Shown here: piece after piece, positions 41,360-50,042 of the stretch
Numbering within the stretch: position 1 is the first letter of the stretch
Layout: each line of letters opens with the position of its first letter
Assembly (NCBI RefSeq): GCF_029953595.1
Contig: NZ_CP124536.1
Span: 1 to 64,000 of the forward strand
DNA: 64,000 nt
From: Fuscovulum ytuae
Lineage (GTDB): Bacteria; Pseudomonadota; Alphaproteobacteria; Rhodobacterales; Rhodobacteraceae
Direction: 5' to 3'
Translations under genes and position numbers: made by a program
The notes under the pieces: model-generated
What the model was told of the DNA's origin: nothing
The model's database searches: none
Seen by the model: the letters and a program-made list of their open reading frames with translations, nothing else

Positions 41360-42221
41360 CCTTCCGCCTCATGATCTCTGCCAACTCCTCCGGGGTATGC
41401 GGAACCGGGCGCTTTGTATGGACAGCCCTGTGGCAACAGGGGCAGAGCGGGACAAGATCGCTGACAGGGTCGTATGGTCGCGGGGAGGAGAGCAGCCCAA
41501 GCGGCTCAAGATGGTGGACCTCGATGATGCTGCCCGCATCACCATAGACATCATGTGGATCGGCGCGGCAAACCGCACATCTATGCCCATGCAACCTGAT
41601 GCAAAGAAGCCGGTTGCGGAGGTTCCGTTCCCGGCGGTTTACAACCACCCGGCTGAGCATGCCCTCGAATTCCGGTGCGGTATCCGGCACGGGGTCATTG
41701 ACCGGATCGTAGCCGATGAGTTCCGCCATGGCCGCCATCATCGGGACGATGACTTCCCGGCAAGTGGCGACGATCGCCTCCTCGGTGTCAGGCTTGTGCC
41801 TGTCGTGACGGTAGAGGGCTGTCGCCTCGAAACCTCCGTCAAGGACCAGCCAAGACAAGGGATCCTGCCCCCTGATCTCCACCTTGCGGTCCGGGGATAT
41901 GGAACGGAACAGGGCACGGGCCAAGGCGGTCTCCTCCTCGCCGGCCATGCGGATCTTGGACAGGGTGCTCCCCGAAAAAGAACCGAAGAACAGGCGGACA
42001 GAGTGTGACTTCAAGCCATGAGGAAGGATTTCTGCGACCGGACCATGCTTCTCGCCAAGTTCCGAGAACCATATCCGGATTCCCTGCCGGAGTTCACCCG
42101 CCACGAGGCCGACCGCGATTCCCGCCCCTGTGCCTTCGAGCAGTTCCCGTGCGATGAGTTCTCGTTGGCGGGCAAGCACGTCACCGATCCCTTGGCTCTT
42201 CAGCCTCTTCGAGGTCGGCAT
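41352..42221 (-). CDS. HNH endonuclease with uncharacterised N-terminal domain
   Basis: The 289-residue protein ends in an HNH (McrA-like) nuclease domain. A zinc-type CAVC (about 216-219), EVHHLEPLG (about 235-243, catalytic His) and DLVPLCPCCHRAVH (about 255-268) are all present. The N-terminal about 190 residues (for example ELRQGIRIWFSELGEKHGPV) are not recognised and may bind DNA or modified bases. I use the ATG at 42221, which overlaps the ATPase gene by 41 bases. A GTG at 42179, one base after the ATPase stop, is an alternative that would shorten it by 14 residues. It is the likely effector nuclease of the operon. Confidence 0.9.
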   Translation of the reverse strand: MPTSKRLKSQGIGDVLARQRELIARELLEGTGAGIAVGLVAGELRQGIRIWFSELGEKHGPVAEILPHGLKSHSVRLFFGSFSGSTLSKIRMAGEEETALARALFRSISPDRKVEIRGQDPLSWLVLDGGFEATALYRHDRHKPDTEEAIVATCREVIVPMMAAMAELIGYDPVNDPVPDTAPEFEGMLSRVVVNRRERNLRNRLLCIRLHGHRCAVCRADPHDVYGDAGSIIEVHHLEPLGLLSSPRPYDPVSDLVPLCPCCHRAVHTKRPVPHTPEELAEIMRRKDG

Positions 42222-43839
42222 CGGTCGGCATCGGAACCGTCCGCAGGAGCTTCTTGAGGTTCGACGAGACAACGTCCCTGATGTCCGCGAAGATCGGCTG
42301 CATCTCGGGGTTGGAGAAGTCGACCTCAGCTGTGGCGAACGCCCATAGCAAGAGGTCCATTCCCTGGACCGAGTAGCCGCTGGCGCCTGCCCTCAGGTAG
42401 ATCTTCTGATAGAAATCATGGTTCTTGTTGATCCGCACGCCTGGCACATGCCCGACCTCGCCTGTGCTGCGGAAGGCAGGTTCCCACAGTTCGCCGGAAG
42501 TGATGTCGTCGACCGCGTCTACATATACCTTGTCCGCAGCGACGTTGTTCTGAACCGGCTGATGCAGCTTGATCCTTGCGCCTTGGGTGTTGCGCACAAC
42601 AGCCGTCTGGTTGGCCACGTCGACCTCTAGAACCACAGGCTTCTTGGCATTGGGGGCACTCGAAATGCTGACATTGGCGGAGCCATGATCGAGCGTTACC
42701 TGTGCGGCCCTCTCCTTCTCCTTGCGGCGATAGCGGTTCTCGGCCTCACGCCGGGCGTTGCCGAGCAACTTCTGCAGGTGCTCCTCGATCGCAGGGTCGA
42801 ACAGGATCCGGGACTTCTTCACGTCGACATAGAATGCCTCGTCGAGGTCGTGGCCGAAATCGAACTCGATCCTCAGGAGGGACATGTGGGGTTCGAACGA
42901 GCCGTGCGCACCGAACACCCCGAGCCATCCACCTTGGTTGATAAGGCGACCTTCGCGGTAGATGTAGAAGCCTTGCCCCCTGTTCGTGATGTTTGCCCTT
43001 TTCCGTTCCTCTTCGGTCAAGGTGTTCGAGTTGGGAAGGATCCAAGCCTTTACGGTGGCGACGCCGGATCCCTCGCCATCCGCGAGGTCCATCTCGATCC
43101 GCTGCTGCTTTTCCGACAGCACCTGTTCCGCACGTTCGGGGAAGAACGGATTCCACGGCTCGACGGTCTCATTGTTGACAGTGATCAAGACGTTGCGCTG
43201 ACGCGCATCCGTAGGGTCGAGGAAACGGTGGTAGATGAGAGCGATGTGTTCCTTGAGGCTAGACCGCAACCGCTTTATCGCCGCCTGCTCGTTGGCTCCG
43301 CCCGGTTCGTCGTAGTTTTTCGTCAGCAGACGGTCGCATTTGGACCAAACAACAAGTGTGCCTTTGTCTCCGCAGAGCTCGTCGAAGGCATCCGCCTCGT
43401 GCTGCTCGATGGGGTCCGCCCGCATCTCCCATTTTCCGGTCTCCTCGACATGGTCGAGATCCCACGCCAGCTTCGCGAGCGGGGCGTCTGGTGATTTCCG
43501 GGAAATCAGGGCGAAGCGGCGGCAGACGGAACTGGATGCGGTCTTGAGGCCGAGGCCGAATTTCCCGAGGCTGGCGAGATTGGCCCTCACCGGGGCGCCA
43601 TACCGCATGGCCTTGTGGACGCCATCCTCGTCCATGCCATCCCCGTTGTCACCGAAGTAGACGAACTTGCGTCCGTCTGATGTCATCGCGATGCGGACAT
43701 GAACCTCGTCCGCGTTCGCGGCGATCGAGTTGTCGATGATGTCTGCCGAAGCGGTCCGGAAATTGTAGCCGGTGTCGCGAAGCCCGAAGATCAGGCGCGA
43801 GGCATCCGGTTCGTTGATCAGGTCACGCACTTCCACCAT
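42181..43839 (-). CDS. MORC/MutL-type GHKL ATPase
   Basis: The 552-residue protein has an N-terminal GHKL (HATPase_c) fold. The N-box DIIDNSIAANADEV spans 33-46, motif II DNGDGMD 64-70 and motif III GKFGLGLKTAS 92-102. An S5/MutL-like transducer segment follows (about 200-330). The C-terminal about 200 residues are not recognised. MORC-like ATPases encoded beside cytosine methylases, Vsr nucleases and helicases have been predicted by comparative genomics to act as ATP-gated clamps in restriction systems. Its start overlaps the vsr stop by 17 bases, and the HNH gene overlaps its 3' end. Confidence 0.9.
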   Translation of the reverse strand: MVEVRDLINEPDASRLIFGLRDTGYNFRTASADIIDNSIAANADEVHVRIAMTSDGRKFVYFGDNGDGMDEDGVHKAMRYGAPVRANLASLGKFGLGLKTASSSVCRRFALISRKSPDAPLAKLAWDLDHVEETGKWEMRADPIEQHEADAFDELCGDKGTLVVWSKCDRLLTKNYDEPGGANEQAAIKRLRSSLKEHIALIYHRFLDPTDARQRNVLITVNNETVEPWNPFFPERAEQVLSEKQQRIEMDLADGEGSGVATVKAWILPNSNTLTEEERKRANITNRGQGFYIYREGRLINQGGWLGVFGAHGSFEPHMSLLRIEFDFGHDLDEAFYVDVKKSRILFDPAIEEHLQKLLGNARREAENRYRRKEKERAAQVTLDHGSANVSISSAPNAKKPVVLEVDVANQTAVVRNTQGARIKLHQPVQNNVAADKVYVDAVDDITSGELWEPAFRSTGEVGHVPGVRINKNHDFYQKIYLRAGASGYSVQGMDLLLWAFATAEVDFSNPEMQPIFADIRDVVSSNLKKLLRTVPMPTDADLEEAEEPRDR

Positions 43840-44284
43840 CCTTCATTCCTGCCGAGGGTGCCAGTTTCGGGATCTCGCCGGCAACCTCTTGTTCTTGCAA
43901 CCAAGATGCGATCTCGGATGCTGTCTTTTCAACCCTTTTCGCCCCGGTTGCGCACTCCCAGACGACGAGAACCCGCCAGCCGAGCAACTTGAGCGATACC
44001 AGAGCCCCCCTGTCCCGCTCGATGTTCCGGGCGATCTTTTCCTTCCAGAATGCCGAGTTGGTCTTGGGTATCCGGAAATCCCGGCAACCTTCGTGACCGT
44101 GCCAGAAGCAACCATGGATGAAGATGACGGCCCGATGCTTCGGCAGGGTCAGATCCGGTCGACCGGGAAGATCCTTCCTGTGGAGCCGGAAGCGGTAGCC
44201 GGCCCTGTGCAACGTCCTCCGGATTGCCATTTCCGGTGCCGTGTCCCGTGGACCGATCCGGGACATCATCTCGGATCGGCTCAT
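43823..44284 (-). CDS. vsr: Vsr-type endonuclease
   Basis: Vsr nicks the T of T:G mismatches that arise from deamination of 5-methylcytosine; related nucleases also occur in restriction systems. The 153-residue protein shows the family pattern: RDTAPEMAIRRTLHRAGYRF (13-32), LPGRPDLTLPKHR (39-51, catalytic Asp in RPD), IFIHGCFWHGHEGC (54-67, zinc and catalytic residues) and VLVVWEC (105-111). The length equals E. coli Vsr. It lies ten bases downstream of the methylase gene. The upstream in-frame start inside dcm is rejected. Confidence 0.94.
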   Translation of the reverse strand: MSRSEMMSRIGPRDTAPEMAIRRTLHRAGYRFRLHRKDLPGRPDLTLPKHRAVIFIHGCFWHGHEGCRDFRIPKTNSAFWKEKIARNIERDRGALVSLKLLGWRVLVVWECATGAKRVEKTASEIASWLQEQEVAGEIPKLAPSAGMKDGGSA

Positions 44285-44294
44285 CGGGACCTTG

Positions 44295-45368
44295 TCAGGC
44301 AATTTTTCTCCTCCGGGGCTGGAGCGCGACCGTATTGGTGATCCACGGCGCCATCGCCTCTGCGATCGCGATGGCGACCGGTGCCGCCACCGCATTGCCG
44401 AACTGGCGATAGGCCTGCGTGTCGGACACCACGATCTTCCATGGCTGGTTGGAACCCCTGCGGTCGAAGCCCATCAGACGCGCGCATTCCCTCGGTGTCA
44501 GCCGGCGCGGGATCCCGTTGCCCTGCCGGATCAGGATCTCGGAGCCGTCCTTGAAGTAGCGTGCGCTCAGGGTTCGCGCGATGCCGTCGGGACCGTTCAG
44601 GCCGAAGCCGAAGCCGTTGCCTGCCGCTTTGTGCTTTGCTGCGTAGTTCTGTAGATACTTCCAGAGATTCGGCGTCAGCGTATATTTCGACGCGACCTGC
44701 GCCCGCTTGCCGGTGGTAAACGGCTCCTCGGCTGTCTCCGTTCCGTCTTCGGGATGAAGGATGTCCTTCAGCGTCGGCCTCGTGCCTTCCGGGATGATGA
44801 CGTCATCCAGAGAAAACCGGGTCGGCACATCGCGCCGGAAACCGACGATGAAAATCCGTTCACGATGCTGCGGCACCCAGTGACGGGCGTCGATCACCTT
44901 GTGATCGACATCGTAGCCCAGTTCGTCCAGCGCGTGCTGGATCACCCTGAAGGTGTTCCCCTTGTCGTGTGACAACAGGTTCTTGACATTCTCGAGGAGG
45001 AACGCCTTCGGCTGGTGATGGCGGAGGATCCGCACCACGTCGAAGAACAGGGTGCCCTGCGTCTCGTCAGCAAAGCCATGGGCGCGGCCGAGCGAATTCT
45101 TCTTGCTGACACCGGCGATCGAGAAGGGCTGGCAGGGAAACCCGGCTAGAAGCACGTCATGCCCGGGGATGTCCGCCTCATCGATCTTGGTGATGTCCCC
45201 GTTAATCTCATGGTCATCCTCGAAGTTCGCCCGGTAAGTCTGCTGCGAGAACTTGTTCCACTCGCTGGTGAAGACACATTGTCCGCCGATGCTCTCGAAG
45301 CCGACGCGTAGGCCACCGATGCCCGCGAACAGGTCGATGAACTTGAAGGCGGGGCGCGCGACTGTCAT
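44295..45368 (-). CDS. dcm: DNA cytosine-5 methyltransferase
   Basis: The 357-residue enzyme has the ordered C5-methylase motifs: [16 protein letters not shown] (10-24), [13 protein letters not shown] (76-86, catalytic Cys79), VI LLENVKN near 120, [16 protein letters not shown] near 150, and IX/X with VAAPVA near the end. The target-recognition region lies at about 175-300. The sequence context (Vsr and an EcoRII-N reader in the same operon) suggests a CCWGG-like target, but specificity is not readable from sequence. AGGAG precedes the ATG. It is the first gene of the seven-gene operon and probably protects the plasmid and host DNA. Confidence 0.94.
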   Translation of the reverse strand: MTVARPAFKFIDLFAGIGGLRVGFESIGGQCVFTSEWNKFSQQTYRANFEDDHEINGDITKIDEADIPGHDVLLAGFPCQPFSIAGVSKKNSLGRAHGFADETQGTLFFDVVRILRHHQPKAFLLENVKNLLSHDKGNTFRVIQHALDELGYDVDHKVIDARHWVPQHRERIFIVGFRRDVPTRFSLDDVIIPEGTRPTLKDILHPEDGTETAEEPFTTGKRAQVASKYTLTPNLWKYLQNYAAKHKAAGNGFGFGLNGPDGIARTLSARYFKDGSEILIRQGNGIPRRLTPRECARLMGFDRRGSNQPWKIVVSDTQAYRQFGNAVAAPVAIAIAEAMAPWITNTVALQPRRRKIA

Positions 45369-45789
45369 AACAGCTCCTATGGCTCGCAAAATATAGTTAG
45401 AACGCCGTCATCAAGGCCTGGATACCGTAAACAGATTCTGAATTTCCCTGTCGGAAAAGTCCACGCAGAAATCGCTCTTGTAATGATTTGACCCCAAGTC
45501 CCGGACCAGCCTTCGGGTCAAGTTGTGGCTATAGGATCGATGCACTGATCTGGCTGGAGTGTGCATCGCCTCATTCATTGGTCGGGAGCTTGGAAAGACG
45601 ATGGTTAACGACGTGGGACCGCAAGTTTAGGCGTCCGATAGTTTTACATAATCAAAATTATCAGTCTTTTTGTAAGTAAGCCTCAGAAAACTTCGCGGTG
45701 AGTAACTTGCCTGCTTCCGCCGTGTCTAAGCACACACCCTGCCCATTGAATCGGGAAGGCATCTACCAAGCGTATGACCGGTTTTTCGG
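45369..45789. other. 421-bp intergenic region, AT-rich
   Basis: The region separates the divergent-looking 5' end of the methylase operon (minus strand) from the 3' end of a LacI-family gene, also on the minus strand. It must contain the promoter of the restriction operon. It is AT-rich at 45600-45700. A short open frame at 45488-45679 has no support. No terminator-like stem is obvious. Confidence 0.4.
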
Positions 45790-46785
45790 TCACGTCGTCT
45801 GCCTGATTACAAGCTTCCCCGGTAGGCGCACTGTCTGCGGCTCTCTGCGCTCGAGAACCATCGCGACCACTGTGCTGACCATCTCTCGCAAAGGCTGTTC
45901 GTAGGTCGTAAGTCCGTAGGCGGGAACGCCACACAGTTCGAAGTTGTCGAAACCGACGATGGCGATGTCCTCCGGGACTCTGAGATGAAACTCGCCACGG
46001 ATCACATCCATCGCGCCCATTGCCAGGATGTCGTTCTCGCACATCAGCACGTCTACCCGGTTCTCCGGTGCGGTGGTAGAAAGATACCGGCGCATGGCAT
46101 CGGCCCCGGCCTGGGAGCTGTAGTTTCCCGCATCGAGATCGGCGCTCAGGTCGATGCCCCTGTCGGCCCATTGGGAGGTAAAGTGTTCTCGCCTCCCCAG
46201 TGCTGTGGACAGGACCTTCGCCCCGGACATGAAACCGGGGCGGCGATAACCGCGAGACCAGAGGTGATCCACGATTTCCGTTATCGCGAGTTCCGCGTCG
46301 CAGTCGACGGCCGGCACACCTTCAATCTGGCTGTCGCGCGCCAGGACGAAAGTTGGTGGCGTTCCACGGCCCTGTCGGCGATCACGCAGCGTCTCGTCCC
46401 GGAAGGCTGTTCCGAAGAGGATCACGGCATCGACCTGGCGCTGGTCGGCGTTCAAGAGTGCGCGCACATGGTCGAACCGGGTATTGATGTTGACGAGAAG
46501 CGCGACCAGTCCGTTCGCCTGGAGGCGGTCAGTTAGCTCCTCGAGATAGGGTATCTTCTGCGGGTTGGCGAAGTCATCGATGAACACCGCCACCTGGTGG
46601 GTGTGATTCGTGGCGAGGCTTCTGGCGAGTAGATTGGGCGTGTAGTTAAGCGCCGCGGCTGCTTCCAGAACCCGCCGTTTGGCATCCTCGGCGATCGAGG
46701 CGCCTTCGGTGAACGCCCGCTGAACGGTCCACTTCGAGACACCCGCCGCAGCAGCAACTTCCCGCGCTGTCGCTCTTTTCTGCAT
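45790..46785 (-). CDS. LacI-family regulator of the second sugar/inositol locus
   Basis: The 331-residue protein has an N-terminal LacI helix-turn-helix (ATAREVAAAAGVSKWTVQRA, about 5-24), the hinge LNYTPNLLARSLA (about 51-63) and a sugar-binding-protein-like core. It faces the binding-protein gene across 253 bp. That intergenic region holds three TGCACCCGG-type sites, the likely operators. It is not closely similar to the LacI protein at 11384 and has different operator sequences. Confidence 0.93.
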   Translation of the reverse strand: MQKRATAREVAAAAGVSKWTVQRAFTEGASIAEDAKRRVLEAAAALNYTPNLLARSLATNHTHQVAVFIDDFANPQKIPYLEELTDRLQANGLVALLVNINTRFDHVRALLNADQRQVDAVILFGTAFRDETLRDRRQGRGTPPTFVLARDSQIEGVPAVDCDAELAITEIVDHLWSRGYRRPGFMSGAKVLSTALGRREHFTSQWADRGIDLSADLDAGNYSSQAGADAMRRYLSTTAPENRVDVLMCENDILAMGAMDVIRGEFHLRVPEDIAIVGFDNFELCGVPAYGLTTYEQPLREMVSTVVAMVLERREPQTVRLPGKLVIRQTT

Positions 46786-46879
46786 CGTTCACCCCTTCTT
46801 GGAACATAAATTCCATTACACTCGGCCAATGAAATGAAAGCTTGCATTTCTAACCGTCACAAGTAAACCTAATCGACGT

Positions 46880-46915
46880 TGCACCCGGTAGCAAACGTTG
46901 TTGCACCCGGTAGCA
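46880..46915. promoter_or_regulatory. Tandem LacI-type operators
   Basis: Two identical 14-mers TGCACCCGGTAGCA (46880-46893 and 46902-46915) are spaced 22 bp, two helical turns. The core resembles the C-G-centred LacI-family consensus. They lie midway between the divergent regulator and transporter genes. Confidence 0.7.
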
Positions 46916-46979
46916 GAAGGCCGCGGTAAGGAGACCGCAGCTGGAACGCTACGTCGGGACATAACCGCCGCTCCAGTTT

Positions 46980-46993
46980 TGCACCCGGGTGCA
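46980..46993. promoter_or_regulatory. Palindromic LacI-type operator
   Basis: Perfect 14-bp palindrome TGCACCCGGGTGCA, a symmetric version of the two upstream sites, 46 bases before the transporter start. Binding here would block transcription of the operon, and pairing with the tandem sites could loop the DNA. Confidence 0.75.
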
Positions 46994-47038
46994 TAAAACA
47001 ACCCAGCCCATGTCGGGCTGCTTTCAGGGAGGAAGACC

Positions 47039-47989
47039 GTGAAGTCCATCGTCAAGAAACTCGCCGTCGGCGCAACCGCGCTGGGGATTACGCTCGGGGC
47101 CGCCGTTTCGGCCTTCGCGCAGGACATCAACATCATCGCCGTGACCCACGGCCAGGCGTCGGACCCGTTCTGGTCGATCGTCAAGAACGGCATGATGCAG
47201 GGCGCCAAGGACATGGGCGTCAACGTCGACTACCGCGCGCCCGAGACCTTTGACATGGTTGCCATGTCGCAGCTGATCGATGCGGCCGTGAACCAGAAGC
47301 CGGCCGGGATCATCATCTCGAACCCGGACCCGGACGCCCTTGGCGACGCGATCAAGCGCGCAGTCGCGGCTGGCATTCCGGTCATCTCGATGAACTCGGG
47401 CATCGGCGCGGCGAAGGACCTTGGCATCCGTCTGCACGTCGGTCAGGACGAACTGCCCGCTGGCGTTATCGTCGGTGAGCGTCTGGCCGGGTTGGGCCTG
47501 AAGCACGTCCTGTGCATCAACCAGGAAGTCGGCAACGTGGCCCTCGACCAGCGCTGCGCCGGTGTGACCGAAGGCTTCAAGGGTGGCCAGGTCACGGTTT
47601 TGCCGACCAGCTCGGACCCGGCAGAGATCGAATCCAAGATCCAGGCCGCGCTGACCTCGGACCCGTCCATCGACCTGGTGCTGGGCCTGTCCGCCCCGCA
47701 GGTCGGCGAACGTGCCGTGGCGGTGGTCGAGAAGATGGGCGTCGGCGAGACGGTGAAGGTCGCGTCCTATGACCTGTCGGCGAACTTCCTGCAGGCGATC
47801 GTGGACGGCAAGGCGCTCTTCGCCGTCGACCAGCAGCCCTACCTGCAGGGGTCTCTGCCCGTGGTGTTCCTGGCCCAGTATGCCCGCTACGGCACGATGC
47901 CGGCCGGCAACATCGCCTCGGGCCCGAGCTTCGTGACCGCCGAGAACGCCGCGCAGGTCATCGCGCTGTCGGCTGAAGGCATCCGCTAA
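47039..47989 (+). CDS. Periplasmic sugar/inositol-binding protein (CUT2 ABC transporter)
   Basis: The 316-residue precursor has a Sec signal peptide (VKSIVKKLAVGATALGITLG, cleavage near SAFAQ at about 24-28) and a type 1 periplasmic-binding fold: FWSIVKNGMMQGAKDMG (about 43-59), AGIIISNPDPDAL near 90 and IPVISMNSG near 113-121. The start is GTG, with AGGGAGGAAG just upstream. The linked dehydrogenase and IolE-like genes point to an inositol or related cyclitol; specificity is not readable. Confidence 0.88.
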   Translation: MKSIVKKLAVGATALGITLGAAVSAFAQDINIIAVTHGQASDPFWSIVKNGMMQGAKDMGVNVDYRAPETFDMVAMSQLIDAAVNQKPAGIIISNPDPDALGDAIKRAVAAGIPVISMNSGIGAAKDLGIRLHVGQDELPAGVIVGERLAGLGLKHVLCINQEVGNVALDQRCAGVTEGFKGGQVTVLPTSSDPAEIESKIQAALTSDPSIDLVLGLSAPQVGERAVAVVEKMGVGETVKVASYDLSANFLQAIVDGKALFAVDQQPYLQGSLPVVFLAQYARYGTMPAGNIASGPSFVTAENAAQVIALSAEGIR

Positions 47990-48003
47990 ACCCCGCCAAG
48001 TCT

Positions 48004-48031
48004 GGTCCCCGCCCCGCGCCGGGCGGGGACC
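48004..48031 (+). other. Strong intercistronic hairpin after the binding-protein gene
   Basis: Perfect 11-bp stem GGTCCCCGCCC-cgcgcc-GGGCGGGGACC, 14 bases after the stop. There is no T-run. It probably stabilises the binding-protein mRNA and lowers permease expression. Confidence 0.7.
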
Positions 48032-48106
48032 GCTCTGCCACCGCATCGTGCCAGGGATCGGCACGCGTCGCGGTCGGCGCCACGACCTCAATCCAAGGAT
48101 TTTGCC

Positions 48107-49231
48107 ATGTCCACCGGCGACGCTTCCAAAGCCGCGGCCTCCGCGCCTTCCGACGAAAGGCTTAAGCGGGTTTCCACCTTTACGGCCCTTGTGCGCCGCC
48201 CCGAGCTTGGCGCGGTCGCGGGCCTGGTCCTGGTCACCGTCTTCTTCCTGTTCACCGCCGATGCCTCGATGTTCACCCTGGCCGGCGTTATGAACTTCAT
48301 GGCTCCCGCTGCGCAGCTGGGGATCCTCGCCATTGGCGCGGCTCTACTGATGATCGGGGGCGAGTTCGACCTTTCCATCGGATCGATGATCGCCTTCGCG
48401 GGCCTCGTCTTCGGCACCGCGCTGGTGGTGTGGGGACTGCCGCTGTCGGTGTCGATGCTTTTCGCCTTCGCCGTCGCGGTTGCCATCGGTGCCACCAACG
48501 CCCAGATTACGCTGCGGACCGGACTTCCGTCCTTCATCGTGACGCTGGCCTTCCTTTTCATCCTGCGCGGTTTGACCCTGGTGGGCCTGAAGTGGGCCTC
48601 GGGCGGCTCGACCCAGTTGCGCGGCATGCGCGAGGCGGCCGAGGGCAGCCCGCTTGCCCCCTTCTTCTCGGGCGATGCGTTCCAGGGCCTGTTCCGCTAC
48701 CTGGCTGATGCCGGGGTGATCGCCACCTTCCCGAACGGCGATCCGCAAGTTCCTGGTGTTCCGGTCGAGATCCTTTGGTTCCTCGCCATAGCTGTCCTTG
48801 CGACCTGGGTCCTTCTGCGGACGCAGTTCGGCAACTGGATCTTCGCGGCCGGAGGCGACCCGCGTGCTGCCCGGAAGTCGGCCGTGCCGGTTGCCCGCGT
48901 GAAGACCACGCTTTTCATCCTCACCGCTTGCTGCGCCACTCTCGTCGCGATCCTGACCGTGCTCGATGCTGGCTCCACCGACGCCCGCCGGGGTTTCCAG
49001 AAGGAATTCGAGGCGATCATCGCCGCCGTGATCGGGGGTTGCCTGCTGACCGGCGGCTACGGCTCGGCCATCGGCGCCTTCTTCGGGTCCATCGTCTTCG
49101 GGATGGTGCTGATCGGCCTGACCTACACCTCGATCGACCAGGATTGGTATCTCGTCTTCCTTGGCGGGATGCTGCTGGTCGCGGTCATGTTCAACAATGT
49201 CATCCGCAAGCGGGTCACGGGAGAGCGCTGA
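48107..49231 (+). CDS. CUT2-type sugar ABC transporter permease
   Basis: The 374-residue membrane protein has about ten hydrophobic helices and the RbsC-like signature [16 protein letters not shown] (about 83-98). A Gly-rich closing helix [20 protein letters not shown] lies near 305-324. The N-terminal about 35 residues are polar and cytoplasmic. An ATG with AAGGA upstream starts it. Its stop overlaps the ATPase start (TGATG). Confidence 0.93.
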   Translation: MSTGDASKAAASAPSDERLKRVSTFTALVRRPELGAVAGLVLVTVFFLFTADASMFTLAGVMNFMAPAAQLGILAIGAALLMIGGEFDLSIGSMIAFAGLVFGTALVVWGLPLSVSMLFAFAVAVAIGATNAQITLRTGLPSFIVTLAFLFILRGLTLVGLKWASGGSTQLRGMREAAEGSPLAPFFSGDAFQGLFRYLADAGVIATFPNGDPQVPGVPVEILWFLAIAVLATWVLLRTQFGNWIFAAGGDPRAARKSAVPVARVKTTLFILTACCATLVAILTVLDAGSTDARRGFQKEFEAIIAAVIGGCLLTGGYGSAIGAFFGSIVFGMVLIGLTYTSIDQDWYLVFLGGMLLVAVMFNNVIRKRVTGER

Positions 49232-50016
49232 TGAACGCCGCAACACCACTGGTCGAGGTCAGGAACCTCGTGAAACACTTCGGTTCGGTCATTGCCCTTT
49301 CTGGCGTGTCGATGAAGGTCCACGCAAACGAAGTGCTTTGCCTTCTGGGCGACAACGGGGCTGGCAAGTCTACTCTGATCAACACTCTGGCGGGTGTCCA
49401 CAAGCCGACCTCGGGCGACTTCCTGGTCGGCGGCGAGCAGCGTCTGTTCAGCGGCCCCCGCGATGCCCTGGATTCAGGGATCGCCACGGTCTACCAGGAT
49501 CTCGCGATGATCCCGCTAATGAGCGTGACGCGCAACTTCTTCATGGGCCGCGAGCCCGTGAAGGGTTGGGGACCCTTCCGTCACATGGACATGGCCCATG
49601 CCGACGGAGTGACCCGCGACGAGATGAAGCGCATTGGCATCGATGTCCGCGATCCGCAGCAGGCCGTGGGCACCCTGTCGGGAGGTGAGCGCCAGTGTGT
49701 CGCCATCGCACGTGCCGTCTATTTCGGCGCCAAGGTCCTCATCCTGGACGAGCCCACCTCGGCCCTCGGCGTCGCGCAGACCTCGATGGTGCTGAAATAT
49801 GTGACCCAGGTCCGCAACAAGGGCCTTGGCGTCATCTTCATCACCCACAACGTCCGCCACGCCTACGCCGTCGGTGATCGCTTCACCGTCCTCAATCGCG
49901 GCAAGACGCTTGGCACCTATGCCAAGGACGAAATCGAGATCGACGCGCTGCAGAACCTGATGGCCGGCGGCAAGGAACTTCAGTCCCTCTCGGCCGAACT
50001 CGGCGGCACCATCTGA
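49231..50016 (+). CDS. Sugar ABC transporter ATP-binding protein (single-domain CUT2)
   Basis: The 261-residue ATPase has Walker [10 protein letters not shown] (about 38-46), signature LSGGERQC (about 148-155), Walker [12 protein letters not shown] (about 168-178) and the switch His in FITHN. It closely parallels the ATPase at 15879 in size and motifs, so the two transporters are paralogous. The ATG overlaps the permease stop. Confidence 0.93.
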   Translation: MNAATPLVEVRNLVKHFGSVIALSGVSMKVHANEVLCLLGDNGAGKSTLINTLAGVHKPTSGDFLVGGEQRLFSGPRDALDSGIATVYQDLAMIPLMSVTRNFFMGREPVKGWGPFRHMDMAHADGVTRDEMKRIGIDVRDPQQAVGTLSGGERQCVAIARAVYFGAKVLILDEPTSALGVAQTSMVLKYVTQVRNKGLGVIFITHNVRHAYAVGDRFTVLNRGKTLGTYAKDEIEIDALQNLMAGGKELQSLSAELGGTI

Positions 50017-50042
50017 CCCTTCTTCAAGAAACGGAACCTGTC

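Noticed and set aside
36933-45368. Operon classified as DISARM or BREX
   Set aside because: DISARM needs a DUF1998 protein, a PLD nuclease and its own helicase; BREX needs PglZ and BrxC-type ATPases. None is present.
45488-45679. 63-codon plus-strand frame in the gap before the methylase operon
   Set aside because: No ribosome-binding site, no family resemblance and an AT-rich, frame-neutral composition.
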